Source of the DNA: a virus
IMG/VR virus record: IMGVR_UViG_3300046331_000316
Span: 1-20,161 of that record
Length of the DNA: 20,161 nucleotides
Strand: one strand, 5' to 3'
The position numbers and the translations under genes are program-made. The notes under the pieces are model-generated. The model worked only from the letters and a program-made list of their open reading frames with translations. It had not been told where the DNA came from and made no database searches. This document shows, piece by piece, positions 13,583 to 20,161 of the stretch. The first letter of the stretch is position 1. Each line of letters starts with the position of its first letter.

Positions 13583-15439
13583 TTAGCTCCCGTAATGACG
13601 CTCTACGCGTAATGATTGATTGACTGTCAGTCCGCGACCCCAGTTAGCGGCCACGCTGGACGAACGCACTATACCACGCCACGCTGGAGCAGTACCCAGC
13701 CCGCCGTTAGTAACTTCCACCATAACCCCAGGACTCACCAGCCCCAGCGAGGCTTCCATCGGCAAATCCAAGCTCACAGTGGCTTGCTTACCGCCCGCAC
13801 TCAGGATGCTCATACCTTTGTTACGAGCGGCCGCTGCTGCACTAATCATTGGGTTGACGAACATAGGCGCTTGGAATTCTCCGGCCGTACCTGTACGCTT
13901 TACAAACGCGGTGACCCCGGTGTTCTCACCACTGACATAGACGCCGTTGTAAGCGGGCTTCTCATGCCACTCTAGACTCTGTCGTTTTACAAACGACCTA
14001 GGAATGGTCAGCAGCCCTGTAGCGGCCGACCATTCCCAGTAAGGTGTTGGGTACTTAGCTTTGACTAGAAGTTGTTTGTCAGCGGGGTGACTATTGACGT
14101 ACCCTCCCGCACCCTGTACAATGTTCTGTATCACCTGAATGGGTGTCAACTCGCTGTAGCTCCAGGTGTCAGCTGGCATGAGCCAACCCAAAGAATCAAT
14201 GAGCTGCCAATCCAAGCTGTACCCAGTTACTAGGCCGGGGCGCGTTAGCTCAGCCTCTGCAAATTGTCTGCTGTTGAGGGCGGTAGCTTGCTTAAAGCTG
14301 CGAGTGGGAGCGTAAGGGTCTTCTAGGTACGCTGTAAGGCTTCGGCCTTTTACGGTTATGTTGGTCTTGGCAAACTCTTCGTCGTCGGTGTAACCTTCTA
14401 TGGCGAAGCGCCACACTTGGCTGTTGATTGCCAACTCCACCTCCACCGGTCCAGAAGCTGTAGGCTCTATCTTCTCCAGTTCGGAATATGGTACAGAGGC
14501 CGTAAAGCTCCAACACCAGCTGTCGTCGTCAGTACCTGTAGACACTGACGTGAAATGTATCGGTACGTTGTCCGATATACGTTTTAGGGATACTTCGTTC
14601 ACGATGAAATAGACCTTTCTAATAGGAATGAGCAGCCCAGTGTCCGGGCATGGGTGCAATCCAAAGTTGAGGTTGACGCCCCGAGGGTTTACGCCGGTGT
14701 ACTTGCATTGGAATTTCAGCAGGGTAGCCCCGACGTAATCTGGTTTAGGAGGAGTGACAACTGGAGGGTCTGCAGCTCTGCCCGGTGGAGGTCTACGCCC
14801 CAGTTGCCACAGCAAATCTTTTGTTACGGGTTTGCCAAACGCACGTCCAAAATTGAACGAGCGCGTTACGACCGCTTGGTGTCCGTAACTCCAACCCACG
14901 CACTTACCCCTCTTGAAGGGTGTGAGCTGCTTAAACCGGCTGTCAGCGGTTGCGTTTAAAGGTTTGGTGAGGCTCCACGGAACGCTTGAGTTTAGCTTGG
15001 AAGTAGCAAGGGCTTTTACCCCTATTTTTAAACCTGGAGTGGGCAGTGGTTTAGCAAGCTCCCACCCCTCTTTCACGCTTGACCTCTTCTGTCTAAGCTG
15101 CTCTACGGAAGCTGAAACAGAAGCGGTTAGAGTCCTAGCCTCACCCCAAGGCTGGATGCTAGACACCCTCCGGTTAGCGCTCTGCTGCCAAAGCTGCTCC
15201 GCCGATTTGGATTCTGGAGCAGCTTTGGACCAAGAGAAGTCCTGCTCAGAAGTCACCAACCTTACAACGTTGGTTGAGTACACTGCGCGGGCGCTTAGCA
15301 CCGGAGCCGCTCTTACGGCTGCAAACCGCACAACCCTAGGGTCTACAACTACAGAAACGTTGAGACCAAAGTTAAGCCGCACACTGGAGGCTGGAGCGAC
15401 CTGAAAAGCCCCTGTGAAGTTCAAATCAACAGCGCTCAT
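13583..15439 (-). CDS. Tail-tip/baseplate hub-like protein, 618 aa
   Basis: Large virion protein of two parts. The N-terminal 213 residues contain LNF motifs (VDLNFTGAF, VRLNFGLN) and spaced Trp motifs such as PWGEARTL, GWELAKPL and PWSLTKPL, probably a repeated beta/binding region. A Pro-rich linker spans about 214-235 (RRPPPGRAADPPVV). The C-terminal part resumes with a second LNF motif (VNLNFGLHPCPD) and a folded domain with SLDWQLIDSLGWLMPADTW and IVQGAGGYVN, resembling phage hub or tail-tip proteins of unknown detail. I cannot assign a host-binding role, although tail tips carry one. Start ATG overlaps the upstream stop (ATGA). Confidence 0.7.
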   Translation of the reverse strand: MSAVDLNFTGAFQVAPASSVRLNFGLNVSVVVDPRVVRFAAVRAAPVLSARAVYSTNVVRLVTSEQDFSWSKAAPESKSAEQLWQQSANRRVSSIQPWGEARTLTASVSASVEQLRQKRSSVKEGWELAKPLPTPGLKIGVKALATSKLNSSVPWSLTKPLNATADSRFKQLTPFKRGKCVGWSYGHQAVVTRSFNFGRAFGKPVTKDLLWQLGRRPPPGRAADPPVVTPPKPDYVGATLLKFQCKYTGVNPRGVNLNFGLHPCPDTGLLIPIRKVYFIVNEVSLKRISDNVPIHFTSVSTGTDDDSWCWSFTASVPYSELEKIEPTASGPVEVELAINSQVWRFAIEGYTDDEEFAKTNITVKGRSLTAYLEDPYAPTRSFKQATALNSRQFAEAELTRPGLVTGYSLDWQLIDSLGWLMPADTWSYSELTPIQVIQNIVQGAGGYVNSHPADKQLLVKAKYPTPYWEWSAATGLLTIPRSFVKRQSLEWHEKPAYNGVYVSGENTGVTAFVKRTGTAGEFQAPMFVNPMISAAAAARNKGMSILSAGGKQATVSLDLPMEASLGLVSPGVMVEVTNGGLGTAPAWRGIVRSSSVAANWGRGLTVNQSLRVERHYGS

Positions 15440-15855
15440 GGCTCAGTCAGTCTTATCAGGGCTGCGCTTAGTAACCCACCTGTGTACATCTGGGCTGTAG
15501 GGGCTGGTACTCCTGTTTCGTCAGTTATGACAATGTCCTCTGCGCCAACCCCCACGCTGGCGTCAGCTACAAATTGTCCAGCCCCGTTGAACATTCTTCC
15601 CCACGTAGGGGCTCCGGTACTGAGCACCAGCGTTTGGGCTGGATTTCTGATGGTGAGTGTGTTTTGCAACACGTTATCTAGGCTGGGTTTCTCGAAAACT
15701 AGTTTACCCACGGCCGCGCTGGAGTGACCCGCCCCGTTGGCAGGGCGTGTGCCGTCGTACATCACCAGATAACCCGGTAACGTGGCGTCTGCATCTAACG
15801 CACGGGTTAGAGCCTGTAGTCGGTCTGAAACCACGGATGCAGCGAACGATATCAC
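15436..15855 (-). CDS. Phage virion-associated protein, 139 aa
   Basis: The 139-aa protein has a helix at 1-25, then LVMYDGTRPANGAG and LVFEKPS, then a beta-rich half with GAPTWGRMFNGAGQFVADASVG. I recall this pattern from conserved phage proteins near tail genes, always of unknown function. Start is GTG overlapping the upstream stop (GTGA), and the end overlaps the tail-tip start, so the three genes are coupled. Probably a minor tail protein, by location. Confidence 0.7.
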   Translation of the reverse strand: MISFAASVVSDRLQALTRALDADATLPGYLVMYDGTRPANGAGHSSAAVGKLVFEKPSLDNVLQNTLTIRNPAQTLVLSTGAPTWGRMFNGAGQFVADASVGVGAEDIVITDETGVPAPTAQMYTGGLLSAALIRLTEP

Positions 15856-16196
15856 GGCTTAACCATATCCGATATCACAGCGTTGTAAACCCGCAGATGA
15901 TCGTGAGCCACCACGAAGTATTCCAAAGCGGGGTTAAGGTTGACAAATGAGTACTGGCCAACGCTGTTGGAAAATGTCTCCCTAACTAATCGGCCGTCTT
16001 GCTTCAGGTACAGTCTGACTCTACGGGATTTAGGTACGTTCTCCACTGTGGTGACACCTGATATAGTTCCGGCTCCAGCGTCAAAAGCGTCAAATCTGTG
16101 AAGTTCAGTTTTCAACTTGCGTAGGTTGTAAACCGATTGTACAAGGGCGTTCCCGTTCAATCTGTTTGGGAATGAGCCTATTAGCCGTAGAGTCAC
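15852..16196 (-). CDS. Small beta-domain protein, carboxypeptidase-regulatory-like
   Basis: 114 aa starting with GTG, one base after the previous stop. The second half (AGTISGVTTVENVPKSRRVR, YLKQDGRLVRETFSNSVGQYSFVNLNPALEYFVVAHD) has the pattern of a carboxypeptidase-regulatory-like beta sandwich, with G-x-V...Y-x-F-x-N-L. Such domains often bind sugars or surfaces in tail proteins. No catalytic motif is visible. Probably a tail accessory protein. Confidence 0.65.
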   Translation of the reverse strand: MTLRLIGSFPNRLNGNALVQSVYNLRKLKTELHRFDAFDAGAGTISGVTTVENVPKSRRVRLYLKQDGRLVRETFSNSVGQYSFVNLNPALEYFVVAHDHLRVYNAVISDMVKP

Positions 16197-16197
16197 T

Positions 16198-17394
16198 TTA
16201 TCTCCAAGCGCTTGAAAGTTTCAGCGTCAAGGCCGAGTCCCCGGCCTGGGAGGAGTTAACGCCTTTAAATACTATGAATTTTGCGTTTGTTCCATCCGTA
16301 GCTGTCATCACATCACCCCCTAGTACGTTAGGTAAATCCGTGTAGCGGCAAAGCATGTGGGCTAATCCGGGTATAACCCCTCGCACGGGATGGTTCTGGG
16401 CTGTCAAATTCTCCACTACCAAACTAGGTTCTGCAAACAACGCCCCGTTGTCTACCGGGCTAGGGTAATTTGGAGCAGCTAGTCCTGAAGTTACAGCGTT
16501 TATATTTGCACCTGGATGGTTGAACGCCACATTTACGGACTTAGTGATTCCCGTATGCTGTCTGCATATATACGAAAAATCTACCAATGACGGAACTGCC
16601 CCTAATGAGGTGTGTTTGACCGCTGGTAGGGACGTTATGATGTTGCCTGTAGAGTAAGAGCCCCCTACAATGCACCCGTAAGCCTCCCCATTTTTAAATG
16701 ACAGTATATCTCCAAAAAATCCGCCCGCATGACCAACTCTAGACACAGAGTAGGCTCCATTTCTAGCGCTGTCCTCTGTGACGTAGTAAAAGAATCTTTC
16801 GTCCCCAACAATCGCCCAGACTTTAGCTGCGGTTGTATTGGCAGCTTTAGGCCAGTAGCCTCCGCCGGATAACTGTGCAGCGGTCGGAAATGCATCCGTA
16901 TAGGTGTCAATCGCTGTGGGGTTTTCCACGCCTATAACCCGTGCATCAAAACCTACCGCCGTATCGTCAATTCTTAACTGCTGCCCGTAGGAAGCGACGT
17001 CGGACATCTTATAAATAGCTTTGTTAGTCCCTGTGAACTGTTTAACCCAACCTAGCGATGCTCTCTTTGAAGATGCTCCGCTCGCAGAGTTCGTGGTGTC
17101 AGCTGTAGCGCATGCGGCTGTATATGTGGTTGCTGACGGAACAGTGAGTACAGTTAGATTTCCGTTGGCTGCAACTACACCAGAGTCCGCTACAGCGGCG
17201 ACTTGACCCACAGCCAAACCGTGAGCCGCGCTGGTAGTTACAGTCGCCACATTGGATGTAATCGAGATAGAGCTGACACCCACTGAGTTGAACCCTGTAA
17301 CTAGACATGCATCTAACACGCTGATTAACGCCCCTGCTGCGTTGTTCAGCACCGGAGCTCCTGCATCTGTACTTCTGAAAAGAATTGGTAACAT
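16198..17394 (-). CDS. Phage tail/virion structural protein, 398 aa
   Basis: The N-terminus (LPILFRSTDAGAPVLNNAAG, ALISVLDACLV) and the middle parts (WVKQFTGTNKAIYKM, LRIDDTAVGFDARVIGVE, FPTAAQLSGGGYWPKA) match conserved siphophage tail proteins of unknown detail. A probable inserted beta domain (about 36-108) has NVATVTTSAAHGLAVGQVAAV, typical of the G-H-G-L beta modules in tail proteins. AGGA six bases upstream supports the ATG at 17394. It lies between the large repeat protein and two small genes in one operon. Confidence 0.75.
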   Translation of the reverse strand: MLPILFRSTDAGAPVLNNAAGALISVLDACLVTGFNSVGVSSISITSNVATVTTSAAHGLAVGQVAAVADSGVVAANGNLTVLTVPSATTYTAACATADTTNSASGASSKRASLGWVKQFTGTNKAIYKMSDVASYGQQLRIDDTAVGFDARVIGVENPTAIDTYTDAFPTAAQLSGGGYWPKAANTTAAKVWAIVGDERFFYYVTEDSARNGAYSVSRVGHAGGFFGDILSFKNGEAYGCIVGGSYSTGNIITSLPAVKHTSLGAVPSLVDFSYICRQHTGITKSVNVAFNHPGANINAVTSGLAAPNYPSPVDNGALFAEPSLVVENLTAQNHPVRGVIPGLAHMLCRYTDLPNVLGGDVMTATDGTNAKFIVFKGVNSSQAGDSALTLKLSSAWR

Positions 17395-17406
17395 CGCTAT
17401 CCTTTG

Positions 17407-20161
17407 TTAACGGTCTATATCGCCGCGAATTTGAACCTGGAAACTGTCGCTTAGAGCAGCTCCCGCCCCTTGAAGAACTGTACGTGCCAACCACAGCGGG
17501 AAATTAGCTCCGGCCGTGTTGAAGCGCAATACGTTACCAGCCGACCAGCCCGTACCCCAGCCAAGATTAGTAAGTGTGAAGTACGGCTGACCTGTGGCGG
17601 GGTTTAAAGGGGACAGCAACGTGTTGATATCGCCCGTAGCTATCTGCCCGATGCTTTTACCCACTACTCTGAACGCCGTGCTGTTGGTGAAAATCAGCGC
17701 CCACTGCTCCTCTAAAGCGCCACGATTTGTGGTTAGTATAGGGTGTAGGGTGTCGTTGTACTGGCTTGTAGTGGGGTTGCCAATTAAGCTGTTAGACCAT
17801 GCGTTAGTCCACGCTTCTTGACTGAATTTACCGTACACACGGGCTTGCAAATCTCCGATAATCAAAGCGCTGCTGACTAACGTCTCATCTACTGGGAATG
17901 TGTGGGACAATAGACGGTTCAGCGCTAAGCGTCCGTTTATCTGAACATCTATAACCACGGCCATATCCTCAGCGCGATGCTCCGCTCGTAACGGCAGAAC
18001 CAGAGCACCTTGTGCGTAAGCCCCGCTGAGGGTCACTACACCCGCGTCTAAGTCTGTGGTGAACATGGTCGTTGGAACGGCCGTGTTGTTAGCGTCGTAC
18101 AGCTTTATGTAGCTGACCCTGACACGGCCGACATTCAAAGAAGTGCCCGTTGTCGGAGTGCCCGGGAACAAGGTGTTGTCCGTGTGGTTAACCACTACGA
18201 CATCCCCCGCACGATAGATGGGAACACGGCCGTCGCTTGGTAAGCGCACTGGGTCTAGCCCTAAAACGTCTGCGCTTAGCGGTAAGTAAGAGTATCCCAC
18301 CGCGTTGTACAGTATGCTGTCTGCGTAAACGGGCTTAGGCTTAATGATTTTCAACACGCTGTTCTCAGTGAATACGGCGTCTGCGTTGTAGTAAGCCTCT
18401 AGCTGTACGGCCGGGGTGACAGTAACTTTCTGCCCGAAGCGCACCCGCACGACACCGCTTTGAAAATCAACAGTGCCTACGGTGTTCGGTCCGTCCAAAC
18501 GTCCAGAGCCATCTACAGTCACAAAGGTCTGTGCTCCGCCGTCAATGGGTGCAAACCGGAGCTGTACGCTACCCGGCCGCACTGGGGTAATTGGAACGCG
18601 GAATACTACCTCGTCCACAGCTTGAACGTTAGTTTCAGTCACTAGGCTTTGTAGCGTGAACGAGTTAGCCGTTCCGGGTTGCCATGCAGTTAGTTCTGCG
18701 ACCCCGCTGTCGTACTGTATAGACCCAGCGGCTGTGCCCGCACCTGTAGAACCGTTGACACTGTGATACAGAGTACCAGCGCGGTCTATGTACGTTAGTC
18801 CGCCCAAAACGAATCGAACTGAACCTTGCAAGATAGACTCTGCGAAGCCCGGTGTCAAATCGAACTTCAGTGCTCCGGCCGTAAACACCTCAGTAGCACT
18901 CGTAGCCCCAGCTGATGTACGCCATTTTACAATCAAGTAACCTTTTTCATCGTACGGCATAGTAGCCACTGTCGGAACCATGTCCCAGCGAGCTATGATA
19001 CGACGGTACGTGTTGACCGTTGTGTTGAGATTACCCCCGTTTATAGATTGACCAGTTGTCTGCGTTCCTAGCAGCTGATTTTCCCACACGGGCTTTGGCA
19101 CAGCTACTGGGAACTCCGGTGACAACGACAAAGTCCGAGTCGCGTAGTTGATGGTCGTGGCCGCTTGGGTTGTACCGTCAGCTTTCTTGAATCCGCCTGT
19201 TCCGTTGTCAAACGCCTGCACCAGCGGGTCTCTTCTAAACACAGGTGGGGGAGGGTTCCACGTTTGCTCAGTAGTGGTGAATATTTCACCTAGCGCCGCG
19301 CTGTCTAAAATGTCTACATTCCAAGACAGTTCGACAGACTTAGGAATAACGCTGCCCCCTACGTTGTTCAGCACCACATCCACCGTCCCAGTACCTGACC
19401 GCGTAGGCATGTCAAATCGCTGCTCGTTAGGTGTTCCAAACTGGTACGCCACGCTGAACTCAGTGCCTTGGGTGTACAGGGTGGATGGGACTAGCTTGAT
19501 TTTAGAGCTCGCGTAGTTTATCGCACCTGTAGCATGGCCGGTTATGTTGCCGTTGCCATCGTCTACGGCGGTTCTAGGTGTTGCCCCCTCCATCCAGGTT
19601 ATGGTTACTGAGCCCGGAGTTGCTTGAGGGTTAGCCAGCTGAATGTCCACGCGGGCGGGAGCTACAGTTAACCCGCTGCGTATGAACGTGTCAACTTTCT
19701 TGCTCCACGAAAACAAGATATCAGAGTTAGCGTCGGGCAATGCCCCCGTGGTAATCAGTACTGTACCTGTGGAGAAGTTCACGACCCCAGACCCAAACGC
19801 CGCGTCAGAACCCTTCAGCAAGCCGTTACCGCTGTCCCGTAGAACGTACACTTTACCCTGACTCATGTAGCTGACCTGCAGACTACCTGGAACTGGAATA
19901 GGCTTCAGCGTGATGGTGTAGTTGTAGCCTCGTGTACCTTGTACAATGGATATGCTGGCTGTGTCTGACACGCGGTTAGAAGCTCCAGCCGGTACAAAAA
20001 GCACACCCAATCCACCGCTGATGTTGGGGGCTGCTGCGTTCCAAGTTATTAAACCACGGCCGTAATCTATAGTGCCTATAGTAGTTCCGCCCGTGGTTAC
20101 CACATCACCGCCGTTGTCAGAGGCTATAGTGCCCCCGGCGTTCAGCGTGAACGTGCCGGGC
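17407..20161 (-). CDS. Large tail/baseplate protein with repeated beta modules (5' partial)
   Basis: The frame is open to the right edge, with no stop before 20161, so the real start is outside; the GTG at 20103 is probably internal. About 917 residues are visible. Six or so modules share a short beta motif of type G-x-(I/V)-(D/N/Q)-(Y/F)-x-(T/S)-G-x-(V/I): GTIDYGRGLI, GVVNFSTGTV, GAINYASSKI, TTINYATRTL, GSIQYDSGVA and GTVDFQSGVV. They lie at about 20070, 19780, 19520, 19150, 18710 and 18470. Asp/Asn-Gly turns precede several of them (DGNGN, DGSGR). Such repeated sandwich-like modules are typical of tail spikes, fibres or baseplate proteins. The C-terminal 130 residues (AWSNSLIGNPTTSQYNDTLH onward) form a different domain. 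Attachment is inferred only. Confidence 0.8.
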   Translation of the reverse strand, partial: PGTFTLNAGGTIASDNGGDVVTTGGTTIGTIDYGRGLITWNAAAPNISGGLGVLFVPAGASNRVSDTASISIVQGTRGYNYTITLKPIPVPGSLQVSYMSQGKVYVLRDSGNGLLKGSDAAFGSGVVNFSTGTVLITTGALPDANSDILFSWSKKVDTFIRSGLTVAPARVDIQLANPQATPGSVTITWMEGATPRTAVDDGNGNITGHATGAINYASSKIKLVPSTLYTQGTEFSVAYQFGTPNEQRFDMPTRSGTGTVDVVLNNVGGSVIPKSVELSWNVDILDSAALGEIFTTTEQTWNPPPPVFRRDPLVQAFDNGTGGFKKADGTTQAATTINYATRTLSLSPEFPVAVPKPVWENQLLGTQTTGQSINGGNLNTTVNTYRRIIARWDMVPTVATMPYDEKGYLIVKWRTSAGATSATEVFTAGALKFDLTPGFAESILQGSVRFVLGGLTYIDRAGTLYHSVNGSTGAGTAAGSIQYDSGVAELTAWQPGTANSFTLQSLVTETNVQAVDEVVFRVPITPVRPGSVQLRFAPIDGGAQTFVTVDGSGRLDGPNTVGTVDFQSGVVRVRFGQKVTVTPAVQLEAYYNADAVFTENSVLKIIKPKPVYADSILYNAVGYSYLPLSADVLGLDPVRLPSDGRVPIYRAGDVVVVNHTDNTLFPGTPTTGTSLNVGRVRVSYIKLYDANNTAVPTTMFTTDLDAGVVTLSGAYAQGALVLPLRAEHRAEDMAVVIDVQINGRLALNRLLSHTFPVDETLVSSALIIGDLQARVYGKFSQEAWTNAWSNSLIGNPTTSQYNDTLHPILTTNRGALEEQWALIFTNSTAFRVVGKSIGQIATGDINTLLSPLNPATGQPYFTLTNLGWGTGWSAGNVLRFNTAGANFPLWLARTVLQGAGAALSDSFQVQIRGDIDR

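Larger units (their letters stand above)
314..20062. repeat. Over-represented dispersed CGGCCG palindrome, including ten NotI sites
   Basis: By hand I counted about 37 CGGCCG hexamers on the plus strand, against about 7 expected for a random 53 % GC sequence. Ten are the octamer GCGGCCGC, at 2379, 2412, 6828, 8920, 9157, 10670, 12105, 12331, 12898 and 13827, where about 0.5 are expected. They fall in coding sequence of both strands and in more than one reading frame, so codon choice alone does not explain them. They may be a methylation, modification or packaging signal; no function is shown. Confidence 0.6.

Noticed and set aside
13333-13623. Plus-strand ORF opposite the small gene at 13341-13580
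   Set aside because: It contradicts the dense minus-strand operon, whose genes have ribosome sites and coupled starts.
1-20161. tRNA genes or integration site
   Set aside because: I saw no T-loop-like sequence with a matching acceptor stem and no integrase; intergenic gaps are all shorter than 115 bases.

Overview
The window is a piece of a tailed bacteriophage genome whose host is very probably a Gram-negative bacterium. The evidence is a two-component spanin (Rz/Rz1), a signal-anchored M15-type endolysin, holin-like proteins, tail proteins and a phage replication module. Genes are tightly packed: most neighbours overlap by ATGA or GTGA or are separated by a few bases, and no gene-free stretch exceeds about 115 bases. 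I saw no tRNA, rRNA, CRISPR array, insertion sequence or integrase. Base composition is around 53-55 % GC by eye, except for a visibly AT-richer methyltransferase-like gene at 368-848. I cannot name the phage. A siphophage-type tail is an inference from remembered resemblance of the tail genes.

The plus strand (1-11.62 kb) looks like the replication, recombination and nucleotide-metabolism half. It begins with the last codons of an unknown gene and a small hypothetical gene, then a frameshifted SAM-methyltransferase-like gene. A family A DNA polymerase with 3'-5' exonuclease follows, then a Cas4/RecB-like Fe-S nuclease, a DEDDh exonuclease and a Mom-like DNA-modification candidate. A VRR-NUC nuclease overlaps a SNF2-type helicase by 167 bases. 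Two small unknown genes and a Lys/Ala-rich nucleoid-type protein come next. After a probable terminator hairpin there is a second group: a TET/JBP-associated glycosyltransferase-like protein (TAGT), a GNAT-like acyltransferase, a MazG/PRA-PH-like pyrophosphohydrolase, a thymidylate synthase/hydroxymethylase-family enzyme, a YfbR-like HD nucleotidase and a DUF3310 protein.

The minus strand (20.16 down to 11.65 kb) is a late operon that converges on the early one. Tail and tail-tip genes come first: a large protein with repeated beta modules that runs off the right edge, a 398-residue virion protein, two small proteins, a 618-residue tail-tip/hub candidate and a 79-residue protein. The lysis cassette follows (holin, SAR endolysin, small membrane protein, Rz with embedded Rz1), then a zinc-finger protein. 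The two operons meet at a strong hairpin terminator at 11647-11672.

The most interesting reading is a possible DNA hypermodification pathway. A TS-family enzyme could make a 5-hydroxymethylated pyrimidine nucleotide, a MazG-like enzyme could trim the competing nucleotide pool, and the TAGT-like glycosyltransferase, GNAT-like and Mom-like transferases could decorate the base in DNA. Independently, the sequence shows strong oligonucleotide bias: GATC occurs only twice in 20 kb by hand count, whereas CGGCCG occurs about 37 times and the NotI octamer ten times. Functions are assigned from motifs remembered from the families; no database search was possible.
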